Assembly (NCBI GenBank): GCA_965613025.1
Contig: CBFDUE010000001.1
Location: forward strand, 100,737-164,736
Length of the DNA stretch: 64,000 nt
From: CAYTXJ01 sp965613025
GTDB lineage: Bacteria > Desulfobacterota > DSM-4660 > Desulfatiglandales > JALVMZ01
Direction: 5' to 3'
Of the stretch, positions 24,429-33,489 are shown in pieces. Each line of letters starts with the position of its first letter. Positions within the stretch are counted from its first letter, which is position 1. Below the pieces are notes generated by a model. It worked only from the letters and a program-made list of their open reading frames with translations. It did not search any database and was not told the DNA's origin. Both the position numbers and the translations under genes were made by a program.

Positions 24429-24932
24429 ATGTGGGTCTTTTTAGGTATTATTGATAAGATACTTATTGAGCCTTATAGGTGGCTACACGATCCCATCTTG
24501 GGATGGTTGTTTGGAACCTTTATACTGTGTATCTGGGCTGTTATCCTGGGAGAGCTTACTCTAAATCTCGCCTTTTGGATAAATAAGAGATATGTGAAGG
24601 AGAATCTGACAAAGACAGATTACTATTTCCAGCAGTCCCTTAAGGCAAAGGAGGCAGGGGATGAAGATGCCTACAAAAAGATAAATCGTCTTGCAAATGA
24701 AGAATTCGGAAAGTCCTTCTTTCTTCTTATGGCAATGGGAATGGGCTTCATTTGGCCTGCATTTTTTGCAGCAGCATGGTTAAATATCAGGTTTGGAGAT
24801 ATTACATTTCTCATCCTGCCTCATTGGATGGGAGGATATCAGATTAACTTTATTGGACCGTTTATTATCCTCTATATTATAGCACGATTTGTGGTTTCAA
24901 AATTAAGATATCTGCTGAAGAGGCTAATTTAG
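24429..24932 (+). CDS. Small integral membrane protein, Oxa1-superfamily-like topology
   Basis: A 167-residue protein I do not recognise by family. It shows one long hydrophobic helix at residues about 22-50, a charged, probably coiled-coil stretch of about 45 residues (NKRYVKENLTKTDYYFQQSLK to NEEFGKSFF), then two hydrophobic helices at about 97-120 and 139-160. This order (helix, cytoplasmic helical hairpin, helices) is the layout of small Oxa1/YidC-superfamily members such as archaeal DUF106 and TMCO1. It follows the TauE-like gene and could be its partner or assist membrane insertion. No ribosome site is evident; the leader contains a 13-bp stem-loop. Confidence 0.6.
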   Translation: MWVFLGIIDKILIEPYRWLHDPILGWLFGTFILCIWAVILGELTLNLAFWINKRYVKENLTKTDYYFQQSLKAKEAGDEDAYKKINRLANEEFGKSFFLLMAMGMGFIWPAFFAAAWLNIRFGDITFLILPHWMGGYQINFIGPFIILYIIARFVVSKLRYLLKRLI

Positions 24933-25004
24933 CCTTGAAAGAAAGGATTCCAATATAGAGATCTACATCTGGTGCAGACCTCACATCTAATACCTTGGCC
25001 ACTT

Positions 25005-25047
25005 AATTCCCACGCACTTACAAACAGGATGCGTAGGGAATTTTTTT
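25005..25047 (+). terminator. Rho-independent terminator
   Basis: AATTCCC-ACGCA (from 25005) pairs with TGCGT-A-GGGAATT (to about 25043) over 12 bp with one bulged base, followed by seven T. It closes the transcription unit ending with the small membrane protein. The remainder of the gap 24933-25122 has no other signal I can support. Confidence 0.85.
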
Positions 25048-25122
25048 AAATATATAATTTTTATTTGACTTAGGATTTCTAATCTGCTTTTCAATTTCAA
25101 AAAATAGACCCAAGGAGGCAAT

Positions 25123-25503
25123 ATGAATGAAGAGATAAAAAATGATGAAGAAAAGCAGGAAGAGGCAAAAAAAGAGTTAAAATTGGAAAGGCCTTTGGAG
25201 AAGATGACAGCCCCAGAGCTCAGAGAGATTGCAAAGGAGATACCTGGAGTAACCGGTGTCCATGCCATGAAAAAGGAAGAGCTTATAAAGATAATCAAAG
25301 AGGCAAAAGGGATAAAAGATGAAAAGGCAACGAAGGGAGAGATTGAAAAGGCAACGATTAAAGAATTAAAGCAAAAGATTAAGGTGTTAAAGGCCCAAAA
25401 AGAAGAGGCAAGAAGCAATAGAGACAGAAAAAAGGTGGAGATACTGAGGCGTAGAATAAATAGGCTAAAAAAGAGGACAAGAAAGCTTGCAAAAGGCATG
25501 TAA
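25123..25503 (+). CDS. Rho-N (SAP-like) domain protein with basic coiled coil
   Basis: A 126-residue, highly charged protein. Residues about 26-66 (LEKMTAPELREIAKEIPGVTGVHAMKKEELIKIIKEA) match the N-terminal SAP-like fold of transcription terminator Rho, a nucleic-acid-binding helical module. Residues 70-125 are almost all Lys, Arg and Glu and predict a basic coiled coil. It is too short to be Rho and has no ATPase. A GGAGG ribosome site precedes it, and its stop lies one base before the start chosen for ispD, so translation of the two is coupled. An RNA- or ribosome-binding role is likely but unproven. Confidence 0.7.
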   Translation: MNEEIKNDEEKQEEAKKELKLERPLEKMTAPELREIAKEIPGVTGVHAMKKEELIKIIKEAKGIKDEKATKGEIEKATIKELKQKIKVLKAQKEEARSNRDRKKVEILRRRINRLKKRTRKLAKGM

Positions 25504-25504
25504 T

Positions 25505-26200
25505 GTGAAGCTGGCCTCCCTTGTAGTGGGTGGAGGAAGAGGTGAAAGGATGGGGGCAGATGTGCCCAAGCAGTTTTTAAGATTGAAAGAGAGATCCATT
25601 CTGTATGAAACCCTATGCAGACTGGAAAGATCTGATAAGATAGATGCCTTATATCTTATTGTTCCTAAGGAAAGAGTCTTACAGGTTAAAGAGGAATTAA
25701 AGAGGTTTAAAAAGTTAAAAGGGATATCCCAAGGGGGTATAAAAAGGCAGGACTCTGTGCGAATCGGCTTAGAGATGATAGACCCCGTTTATGAATATGT
25801 GCTTATACACGATGCTGTAAGACCCTTTATAGACACTCAACTTATAGACAGATTGGTGAATGCAGCGGCAGAATATGGGGCTGCGTGTGCAGGTATTCCC
25901 ATAAAGGAGAGTATAGGAGTAATTGACACAGAAGGATACCTTAAAGAGTGGCCTGATCGTAGATACATCTGGATTATACAGACCCCCCAGATCTTTAGAC
26001 TAAAGGAGATACTTGAAGCCCACCAAAAGGCGCAAAAGGAGAAATGGGGCACATTCCATGATGATACATCCCTTGCTCATATGGCCGGAATACGGGTAAA
26101 GATGGTCTTGGGAGATGAAAAGAATATAAAGATCACCACCCCTTTTGATCTTGAGCTTGCAAGATCTTTATACAATATATCTTCTGGCAAAACACTATGA
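25505..26200 (+). CDS. ispD: 2-C-methyl-D-erythritol 4-phosphate cytidylyltransferase
   Basis: A 231-residue IspD, which joins CTP and MEP in the isoprenoid pathway. Marks: SLVVGGGRGERMGADVPKQFL near the N-terminus (nucleotide loop), VLIHDAVRPFID in the middle and IWIIQTPQIFRL. In-frame TTG at 25487 also exists, but the GTG at 25505 puts the conserved glycine loop at the normal distance from the N-terminus and avoids overlapping the Rho-N gene; I chose GTG. The stop overlaps hemC by four bases (ATGA). Prenyl precursors from this pathway also feed the prenylated FMN of UbiD. Confidence 0.92.
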   Translation: MKLASLVVGGGRGERMGADVPKQFLRLKERSILYETLCRLERSDKIDALYLIVPKERVLQVKEELKRFKKLKGISQGGIKRQDSVRIGLEMIDPVYEYVLIHDAVRPFIDTQLIDRLVNAAAEYGAACAGIPIKESIGVIDTEGYLKEWPDRRYIWIIQTPQIFRLKEILEAHQKAQKEKWGTFHDDTSLAHMAGIRVKMVLGDEKNIKITTPFDLELARSLYNISSGKTL

Positions 26201-27141
26201 AAGCAAAGCTACTTAGACTTGGAACACGGGGTAGCAGACTGGCATTGGCACAAAGTCAGTGGGTAAAAGAGGCAATTGAAAAGAGATATGATAATATCAG
26301 GGTTGAGATAGTTAAGATAAAGACAAAGGGTGATAAGATCTTAGATGCACCCCTTAGCAAGATAGGTGGTAAGGGGCTGTTTGTAAAGGAGATAGAAGAG
26401 GCCCTTTTAAATAGAGAGATCGATATTGCAGTTCATAGCGCAAAGGATATCCCCATTAAGATTCCTGACCCTTTAGATATAATTGTATATACCAGAAGGG
26501 AAGATCCAAGGGATGTCTTCATATCCCATAGGTTTAATAAGATTGAAGAGATGCAAAATGGGTCAACTGTAGGAACAAGCAGTCTAAGAAGAAGGGTTCA
26601 GATATTAAATAAGATGCCAGGCATAACGGTTGCTCCTCTGAGGGGAAATGTGGATACCAGATTAAAAAGACTGAAAGAGGGCTCCTTTGATGCCATCCTA
26701 ATTGCAAAGGCAGGGCTTATTAGACTGGGGCTTGAACATCTTATCACCCAGACCCTTTCCATTGACTTTATGATCCCTGCAATTGGTCAGGGGATCTTAG
26801 GTGTTGAGGCAAGGAGGGATGACAGAAGTATAAAAGAGATGGTAACATTTCTGGATGATCCTAAAAGCAGGACCTGTGTAAGTGCGGAAAGGAGTTTTCT
26901 TAAAGAATTTGGAGGGAGCTGTCAGATCCCCATAGCCGCACATTGCAATATAAGAGACAAAGGGCTCTATATGAGATGCATGATTGCATCCATAGATGGT
27001 AGAGAGATGATTCGGAAAGAGGGAATAGGACTAATTGAAGATCCCGAAAGTCTTGGAAAGAGGCTTGCAGAAGAGATGCGGAGAAGCGGAGCATCAGATA
27101 TCCTAAATGGAATTGCGGAGGCCTATGAAGATACACTCTAA
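26197..27141 (+). CDS. hemC: Porphobilinogen deaminase (hydroxymethylbilane synthase)
   Basis: A 314-residue HemC that polymerises four porphobilinogens in tetrapyrrole synthesis. The dipyrromethane-cofactor Cys is at residue 242 (GGSCQIP), the same number as in E. coli. Other family marks are LGTRGSRLALAQSQWV at the start, HSAKDIP at about 87-93 and TSSLRRRVQIL with RGNVDTRLKRL. It is translationally coupled with ispD upstream and overlaps the cobA-hemD fusion downstream. Together these provide uroporphyrinogen III and precorrin-2, needed for heme, siroheme and the B12 used by the mutase and radical-SAM proteins in this window. Confidence 0.96.
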   Translation: MKAKLLRLGTRGSRLALAQSQWVKEAIEKRYDNIRVEIVKIKTKGDKILDAPLSKIGGKGLFVKEIEEALLNREIDIAVHSAKDIPIKIPDPLDIIVYTRREDPRDVFISHRFNKIEEMQNGSTVGTSSLRRRVQILNKMPGITVAPLRGNVDTRLKRLKEGSFDAILIAKAGLIRLGLEHLITQTLSIDFMIPAIGQGILGVEARRDDRSIKEMVTFLDDPKSRTCVSAERSFLKEFGGSCQIPIAAHCNIRDKGLYMRCMIASIDGREMIRKEGIGLIEDPESLGKRLAEEMRRSGASDILNGIAEAYEDTL

Positions 27142-28651
27142 GGGAAAGGTCATTCTTGTAGGAGCTGGACCGGGAGATCCAGGACTTATAACATTGAAAG
27201 CATTTAATGCCATAAGGCAGGCAGATGTTATCATATATGATAATCTATCAAATAGGAATCTCCTCAGTGGCGCAAAGGAAGGTGCAGAGATCATATATGC
27301 TGGCAAAGAGGCAGGCAGGCATACCATGAGACAGGATGAAATAAATACTCTTATGATAGATAAGGCCAATGCCGGGTTGATGGTGGTAAGGCTTAAAGGG
27401 GGAGATCCCTTTATATTTGGAAGAGGAGGGGAGGAAGCAGAGGAATTGAGTAAGGCTGGAATTGAATTTGAAATTATCCCTGGAATCAGCTCTGCCATAG
27501 CTGTTCCTGCATATGCAGGAATCCCTCTTACCCACAGAGAATATGCATCCACTGTTACCTTTATAACCGGTCATGAAGATCCCCAAAAAGAGCATAGCAT
27601 GATATCCTGGAAAGCATTGGTAAAGAGTGGTGGAACACTTGTATTCCTTATGGGAGTGGGAAGATTAAAAGAGATCTGCCAGAGACTTATGGAAGAAGGG
27701 ATGTCCCCAGATACACCTGCTGCTGTAATTGAAAAGGGAACACTGCCAGAGCAGAGATGCATAGCTGGTTCACTTAAAGATATATCCAAAAAGGCAGAGA
27801 GCTCTCACATAATGCCTCCTGCAATAATCGTTATAGGAGATGTGGTTCAATTGAGGGATAAGATAAGGTGGTTTGAAGATAGACCACTCTTTGGAAAGAC
27901 CATAGTTGTTACAAGGCCAAAGGATCAGATAGAGGAATTGGCCACTCCCTTAGAAGAGCTTGGTGCAAGATGTATAAGATTTCCATTAATAGAGATAAGG
28001 CCCATTGATAGATGGGAGGGATTGGATAGGATCATAAGAAGAATTGATAGATATAACTGGATAATATTTACAAGTGTAAATGGAGTTAAGATCTTCTTTG
28101 ATAGGCTATATTATAATGGTTTTGATATCCGTGAACTTTCAGACGCAAAAATTGCAGCGATTGGCCCTGCAACAGCAAAGGGATTAAGAGATGTGGGAAT
28201 CATTGCAGATCTTATCCCATCTGAACACACCGCAGAAGGTCTTCTTAAAGAGATGGAAAGTCTGGATCTCAGAGGACTGAGAGTGCTTCTTCCCAGAGCA
28301 AAAGAGGCAAGGGAGATACTTCCCCTTGAACTTGTAAACATGGGGGCCATTGTAGATGAAATTCCCCTCTATGACACAGTAATGCCCCATATTAATGAAG
28401 AAGAATTCCAGCAGATTCTAACTTCTGAAAAGATAGATATGATAATATTTACAAGCTCCTCTGCGGTTAAAAACTTCTTTTATCTTATTGGTGATAATAG
28501 GGATTTAATAAAAGGGATCCATTTTGCATGTATCGGCCCCATATGTGCAGAGAGTGTCTATAGCCTTGGTATCAAGGTGGATCTTATACCTGATAGATAC
28601 TCAATTCCTTCACTTATAGAGAGCATTATTAAGTTTTTTAAGGAGAGGTAG
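27125..28651 (+). CDS. Uroporphyrinogen-III C-methyltransferase / synthase fusion
   Basis: A 508-residue fusion. Residues 1-250 are SUMT (CobA): VILVGAGPGDPGLITLKA at the N-terminus, the VVRLKGGDPFIFGRGGEEAEEL SAM-binding region and SGGTLVFLMG-type segment. Residues about 255-508 are HemD (uroporphyrinogen-III synthase), with IVVTRPKDQIEEL, WIIFTSVNGV and IIFTSSSAVKNF. An ATG six codons upstream is possible, but GGAGG before the ATG at 27125 supports this start, overlapping hemC by 17 bases. The fusion links cyclisation and methylation and feeds siroheme and cobalamin synthesis. This arrangement is common in Desulfobacterota and Firmicutes. Confidence 0.93.
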   Translation: MKIHSKGKVILVGAGPGDPGLITLKAFNAIRQADVIIYDNLSNRNLLSGAKEGAEIIYAGKEAGRHTMRQDEINTLMIDKANAGLMVVRLKGGDPFIFGRGGEEAEELSKAGIEFEIIPGISSAIAVPAYAGIPLTHREYASTVTFITGHEDPQKEHSMISWKALVKSGGTLVFLMGVGRLKEICQRLMEEGMSPDTPAAVIEKGTLPEQRCIAGSLKDISKKAESSHIMPPAIIVIGDVVQLRDKIRWFEDRPLFGKTIVVTRPKDQIEELATPLEELGARCIRFPLIEIRPIDRWEGLDRIIRRIDRYNWIIFTSVNGVKIFFDRLYYNGFDIRELSDAKIAAIGPATAKGLRDVGIIADLIPSEHTAEGLLKEMESLDLRGLRVLLPRAKEAREILPLELVNMGAIVDEIPLYDTVMPHINEEEFQQILTSEKIDMIIFTSSSAVKNFFYLIGDNRDLIKGIHFACIGPICAESVYSLGIKVDLIPDRYSIPSLIESIIKFFKER

Positions 28652-28654
28652 AAG

Positions 28655-29806
28655 ATGGCACAATCCAGACCCCTTGATGGGATAAAGGTATTGGAGATGC
28701 AGGGGCTTGCCCCATCTCCATTTTGTGGGATGATACTTGCAGACTTTGGTGCAGAAGTGGTGGTGGTAGAAAGGGTAACAAAGGATATGGTCCAGATCCC
28801 AGACAGAATGAAAAAGAACCCATTTTATAGGGGAAAGCGGATAATCAGGATTGATCTAAAGGATAGAAAAGGAAAAGAGATACTTAGAAAGATGATAAAG
28901 CACTCAGATGTGCTCATAGAGCCATATAGACCTGGGGTTATGGAGAGGATGGGATTTGGCCCGGATGAGGTATTTAAGATAAATGAAAAGATAGTGTATG
29001 CAAGGCTTACAGGCTGGGGGCAAGATGGCCCCTATAGCCGGAGGGCAGGACATGATATAAACTATATTGCTCTATCAGGTGCACTTTCCCTCTTTAAGAG
29101 AAAAGGGGAGAAGCCCCTTCCTCCCTGTAATCTGCTCGGTGACTTTGCAGGGGGTGGAATGCTCTGTGCTTTGGGAATCATGATGGCACTTTTTGAAAGG
29201 ACAAGATCTGGAAAGGGTCAGATAGTGGATAGTGCCATGCTGGATGGAGCAGCATATCTTTCTTCCATGTTTTTTGGACTATTCTATAATGGACTTATGA
29301 GCAGGGATATAGGCACAAACAGGCTTGATGGAGGTGCCCCATATTATCAGGTATATGAGAGCAAAGATGGGAAATACGTGGCAGTAGGTGCAATTGAAAG
29401 TAAATTTTATTCAGAACTTTTAAAGGGACTTGATCTCAGATCCCAGGACCTCCCCTTACAGGAAGATACCTCCTCATGGGAAGAGATGAAGCAGAGGTTT
29501 CAGGAGATATTCAGAAAGAGGAGCCGTGATGAGTGGGAAGAGGTATTTAAGGGAAGAGATGCATGTGTATCCCCTATCTTAGATATCTGGGAAGTAAAGG
29601 ATCATCCGCAAAACAGGGAAAGGAAATTGGTCTATGAGGAAGAGGGTATCATACAGCCCTCTCCTGCTCCGAGGCTATCCAGAACACCGGCAAATCCTGG
29701 AAAGATCCCCAACATGGATCATACCCACACAAAAGAGATCTTAGCCTCTTTGGGATATGGCAAGGAACAGATAGAGAAGCTCTTTAAAGATGGGGTAGTA
29801 GAGTAA
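28655..29806 (+). CDS. CaiB/BaiF-family protein, alpha-methylacyl-CoA racemase-like
   Basis: A 383-residue class III CoA-transferase-fold protein. It carries the racemase version of the active site: the His of AGHDINYIALSG and the Asp of LLGDFAGGG, both matching alpha-methylacyl-CoA racemase (AMACR). AMACR inverts the 2-methyl centre of branched acyl-CoAs so that acyl-CoA dehydrogenases can use them. Start is three bases after the cobA-hemD stop, with a GGAGAGG ribosome site. A racemase for a methyl-branched acyl-CoA fits the B12-dependent mutase operon further along, though the two are 15 kb apart and on opposite strands. Confidence 0.85.
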   Translation: MAQSRPLDGIKVLEMQGLAPSPFCGMILADFGAEVVVVERVTKDMVQIPDRMKKNPFYRGKRIIRIDLKDRKGKEILRKMIKHSDVLIEPYRPGVMERMGFGPDEVFKINEKIVYARLTGWGQDGPYSRRAGHDINYIALSGALSLFKRKGEKPLPPCNLLGDFAGGGMLCALGIMMALFERTRSGKGQIVDSAMLDGAAYLSSMFFGLFYNGLMSRDIGTNRLDGGAPYYQVYESKDGKYVAVGAIESKFYSELLKGLDLRSQDLPLQEDTSSWEEMKQRFQEIFRKRSRDEWEEVFKGRDACVSPILDIWEVKDHPQNRERKLVYEEEGIIQPSPAPRLSRTPANPGKIPNMDHTHTKEILASLGYGKEQIEKLFKDGVVE

Positions 29807-29821
29807 AGCTCAACAAAGCAT

Positions 29822-31501
29822 ATGAAGATCCTTCTCATATATCCCTTCTTTATTGATCCAAGAATTGATGATGAAGATATAAGGCCAATGCCAATGGGCC
29901 TTTACTGGATAGGTGCGGTGCTAAAAGAGGCAGGATATAAGGTAGAGATCCTGAACCTATACGATTTCTCCCAGAGAAAAGATGAAATAAGAGATATATT
30001 AAGATCCTTTAAGCCTCAAGCTATAGGATTTTCTGTGCTTCATGGAAACAGATGGGGGGCAGTGGAGATAGCAAGGATCACAAAGGAGCTCTTTCCTGAC
30101 ACCAAAGTGATATTTGGAGGGGTGGGTGCCACCTTTTTATGGAGACATCTTCTAAGACACTTCCCTGAAATAGACTTTATTGTATTAAGGGAAGGCGAAA
30201 AGAGCTTCCCTCAGTTATTAGATGTCATAAAAGAAGACTCAGAAGACTATAAGAGTGTGCCAGGTATTGCATATAGATCTGGTAACAAGTTATATAGAAC
30301 TAAGGAGTCAGGTTTCATAGATGATCTTGACTCCCTTCCCATCCCATCAAAATATTTCACATATCAACATGTATCCATTTCAAGGGGATGCCCCTGGAAC
30401 TGCAATTTTTGTGGCTCTCCCCAATTCTGGAACAGAAGAGTGAGATTCAGATCCCCTGAACATTTCCTTGAAGAGATTGAAATTCTTTACAAAAAGGGGA
30501 TCAGAATGTTCTATTTTTCAGATGATACCTTTACACTAAATAAGTCAAAGGTTCTTGAGATATGCGATCTGATCCTTAAAAAGGGATTAAAGATAAATTG
30601 GAATGCCATATCCAGGGTGGATCAGGTAGATGAAGAAATGCTCTATTGGATGAGAAAGGCAGGATGCATCCAGATAAGCTATGGGGTGGAAAGCGGCTCT
30701 GAAAAGATACGAAAAGCGCTCAACAAACCCATCAAATCAGAGGATATCATTAAGGCATTTGAAATTACCAAAAGGTATGGAATACTTCCAAGGCTCTATC
30801 TCATTTATGGATCACCTGGAGAGGATGAAGATACCATTGATGAAAGTATTAAGCTTATGCACACTATAAAACCCCTTGCTCTCATTACCTATATCTTGGA
30901 TCTATTTCCGGGTACAAGATTCTGGAATGAGATAAAAAAAAGACAGAGTATTTCAGATGATATATGGCTCAATAAGATTGAAGGAATCATGTATTTCCAG
31001 CTGGACAGTTTAATCTCTCAGGAGATGGTGCTTAGTTGGGGGAATAGGCTGAGAAAGGAATTTTACAGCCATCTTCCCCAATATGTCAGAGCCATTAGAT
31101 TTGAACACATAGAAGATATGAAGGTAGAGTATTCAGATTTTCTCTCCAGGCTGGGCATGACATTTTCACATGGACTGTATTCTAAAAATCCAGATATTCC
31201 TGAAAAAGAGAAGCTTTCAGAATGGCTATTTAAGCAATCTTTAAGATATCTTAACGACAGAAGGGCATATTTAGGGCTTTCCATGCTGAAACAGAAACAG
31301 GGTAATATAAAAGAGGCTGAAAAGATTCTAAAAAAAGCACTTTCCATTTATCCAGAAGATAAAGACCTAAGCCTTTGCCTTGCCATAAATTTTATGAATC
31401 AGAGTGATTTTAAGGAGGCATTAAAGATTCTTGAGCGACTTCCGCCTTCTGAAGGCATTCAACCATATATTGATGAATGTAAAAAGAGGATCAATCATTA
31501 A
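29822..31501 (+). CDS. B12-binding radical SAM protein with TPR-like tail
   Basis: A 559-residue protein in three parts: a B12-binding domain at residues 1-150 (GLYWIGAVLKEAGYKVEIL, GGVGATFLWRHLL), a radical-SAM domain with the [4Fe-4S] motif C190-x3-C194-x2-C197 in RGCPWNCNFCG, and a C-terminal helical tail with two TPR-like repeats (about 475-545). B12-radical SAM enzymes methylate or rearrange carbon centres; the substrate is unknown. It lies 15 bases after the racemase-like gene and 12 before the aconitase gene. The ribosome site is weak. Confidence 0.85.
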   Translation: MKILLIYPFFIDPRIDDEDIRPMPMGLYWIGAVLKEAGYKVEILNLYDFSQRKDEIRDILRSFKPQAIGFSVLHGNRWGAVEIARITKELFPDTKVIFGGVGATFLWRHLLRHFPEIDFIVLREGEKSFPQLLDVIKEDSEDYKSVPGIAYRSGNKLYRTKESGFIDDLDSLPIPSKYFTYQHVSISRGCPWNCNFCGSPQFWNRRVRFRSPEHFLEEIEILYKKGIRMFYFSDDTFTLNKSKVLEICDLILKKGLKINWNAISRVDQVDEEMLYWMRKAGCIQISYGVESGSEKIRKALNKPIKSEDIIKAFEITKRYGILPRLYLIYGSPGEDEDTIDESIKLMHTIKPLALITYILDLFPGTRFWNEIKKRQSISDDIWLNKIEGIMYFQLDSLISQEMVLSWGNRLRKEFYSHLPQYVRAIRFEHIEDMKVEYSDFLSRLGMTFSHGLYSKNPDIPEKEKLSEWLFKQSLRYLNDRRAYLGLSMLKQKQGNIKEAEKILKKALSIYPEDKDLSLCLAINFMNQSDFKEALKILERLPPSEGIQPYIDECKKRINH

Positions 31502-31513
31502 AAGGAGTTGGAT

Positions 31514-33442
31514 ATGGGGAAAGGTATAGTTGAAAAGATTCTTGAAAACCACCTGATTGAAAGCACTAAGGAAGAGATCGCAATCAGGATTGATCAGACC
31601 TTGCTTCAGGATGCAACAGGCACAATGGCAATGCTTGAATTTGAATCTTTTGAAATACCCAAGGTAAAGACAGAACTTTCTGTCCAGTATGTGGATCACA
31701 ATCTTCTTCAGATGGATAACCGCAACCGTGATGACCACGAATATCTACGCACCGCATCTTCAAGATATGGCATATTTTTTAGTGCACCTGGAAACGGTAT
31801 ATGCCACCAGGTGCATCTTGAAAGATTCGCTGTTCCAGCAAAAACCCTGCTCGGCTCTGATAGCCACACACCTGCGGCAGGAGGTATAGGTATGCTTGCA
31901 ATGGGAGCAGGGGGGATGGATGTGGCAATGGCAATGGCTGGCATTCCCTATTATCTTCCACGCCCAAAGATAGTTAAAGTAGAGCTAAAAGGGAGACTAT
32001 CCCCTATGGTAAGTGCAAAGGATGTGGTGCTGGAGCTGCTGAGAAGATTTGGAGTTAAAGGATTCCTGCGAAAAATTCTGGAATATTGCGGAGAGGGAAT
32101 AAAGACACTATCAGTTCCTGAAAGAGCCACTATATGTAATATGGGAACAGAGCTGGGTGCTACAAGTTCAATCTTTCCATCTGATGAGATCACACTCAAG
32201 TTCTTAAATGCACAGGGTAGAAAAGGAGATTGGAAAGAGCTATTACCTGATATGGATGCCGAATATGATGAATCTCTTGAACTGGACCTAAGCGAGCTTG
32301 AACCCTTAATAGCATGTCCTTCTTCCCCTGGGAATGTGGTTCCAGTCAGGGAGATTGAAGGATTGAGGGTATCGCAGGTGATAGTGGGTAGCTGCGGGAA
32401 TTCCTCATTTGTAGATCTTATGAAGGTAAGAGCTATCTTAAAAGAGAGAAAGATCAAGGAGTGGGTATCCTTTCACATAAATCCAGGAAGCAGACAGATA
32501 CTTGAAGAGATAATAGAAAACAGGGCCCTATCCGATCTTATAAAGGCAGGTGCAAGGATACATGAACCAGGATGTCATGGATGCATAGGAATGGGGCAGG
32601 CACCAGGTATGGATGAGGTAAGTCTCAGGACATTTCCCAGGAATTTTCCTGGAAGATCTGGCACACCCAATGACAAAGTATATCTATGCTCTCCAGAGAC
32701 AGCAACTGCCTCTGCCTTAAAGGGTGAGATTACAGATCCAAGAGCCCTCTTAAAAGAGATGGAATTCCCACAGATCTTAGAGCCTGATAGATATATTGTG
32801 GATACCTCCTTTATATACCCACCTTCTGACAGGGCTTCTGAGGTCAATGTCATAAAAAGGGGCAATATAAAGAGTATTCCTCCTATGCAAAGACTGGAAG
32901 ATAATCTGGTTGTCCGTGTGGGTATCAAACTTGGAGATAATATATCTACAGATGAGATAATCCCGGGGGGCTCCAAGGTATTACCCTTGCGGTCAGATAT
33001 CCATGCAATAAGCAGATATGTATTTAGCCAGATAGACCCTGAATTTGTAAACAGATGTGAGAAGATGAAGAATGTGGCAGTAGTGGGTGGGGAAAACTAT
33101 GGTCAAGGCTCAAGCAGGGAACATGCCGCCCTTGCACCACGCTATCTGGGTGTCAGGGTTAAGTTGGCAAAAGGGTTTGCCCGTATCCATAAGGCAAACC
33201 TCTGCAATTTTGGTATTATCCCCCTTGTATTTGAAGACCCTTCTGACTACGAGCTTCTTGAACCTGGAATGAAATTGATATTTCCAGATATTAAAGGACT
33301 TATAGAGAGTGGAAAAGAGAAGATACCTGTTAAATTGGAAGATGGAAGATTAATATATGCCCTGCTAAATGTATCTGAAAGGCAGAGGAGATATCTGATC
33401 CATGGAAGTGCCTTAAATTATGTAAGATATACAGATCATTAA
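31514..33442 (+). CDS. Aconitate hydratase
   Basis: A 642-residue aconitase of the short bacterial type. It interconverts citrate and isocitrate. The three cluster ligands are visible as Cys in VGSCGN and in GCHGC (HEPGCHGCIGMG); the substrate loop GSDSHTPAAGGIG and the C-terminal swivel domain with NYGQGSSREHAALAPRYLG are intact. An in-frame TTG six bases earlier (31508) is less likely because AAGGAG at 31502-31507 is best placed for the ATG at 31514. Whether it serves the TCA cycle or a homoaconitase-like reaction cannot be told. A perfect 9-bp hairpin closes the unit. Confidence 0.92.
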   Translation: MGKGIVEKILENHLIESTKEEIAIRIDQTLLQDATGTMAMLEFESFEIPKVKTELSVQYVDHNLLQMDNRNRDDHEYLRTASSRYGIFFSAPGNGICHQVHLERFAVPAKTLLGSDSHTPAAGGIGMLAMGAGGMDVAMAMAGIPYYLPRPKIVKVELKGRLSPMVSAKDVVLELLRRFGVKGFLRKILEYCGEGIKTLSVPERATICNMGTELGATSSIFPSDEITLKFLNAQGRKGDWKELLPDMDAEYDESLELDLSELEPLIACPSSPGNVVPVREIEGLRVSQVIVGSCGNSSFVDLMKVRAILKERKIKEWVSFHINPGSRQILEEIIENRALSDLIKAGARIHEPGCHGCIGMGQAPGMDEVSLRTFPRNFPGRSGTPNDKVYLCSPETATASALKGEITDPRALLKEMEFPQILEPDRYIVDTSFIYPPSDRASEVNVIKRGNIKSIPPMQRLEDNLVVRVGIKLGDNISTDEIIPGGSKVLPLRSDIHAISRYVFSQIDPEFVNRCEKMKNVAVVGGENYGQGSSREHAALAPRYLGVRVKLAKGFARIHKANLCNFGIIPLVFEDPSDYELLEPGMKLIFPDIKGLIESGKEKIPVKLEDGRLIYALLNVSERQRRYLIHGSALNYVRYTDH

Positions 33443-33459
33443 TCTCTTTATGATTATGA

Positions 33460-33481
33460 GGGGAGGATAAAGATCCTCCCC
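33460..33481. terminator. Hairpin between convergent genes
   Basis: GGGGAGGAT (33460-33468) and ATCCTCCCC (33473-33481) form a perfect 9-bp stem with an AAAG loop. It lies between the convergent aconitase and HAD-ECH genes. Neither side has a long T-tract, so termination strength is uncertain. Confidence 0.6.
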
Positions 33482-33489
33482 CTTCTGTA

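Noticed and set aside
26197..28651. Separate genes for uroporphyrinogen methyltransferase and synthase
   Set aside because: There is a single open frame with no stop or ribosome site between the two domains, so it is one fusion protein.
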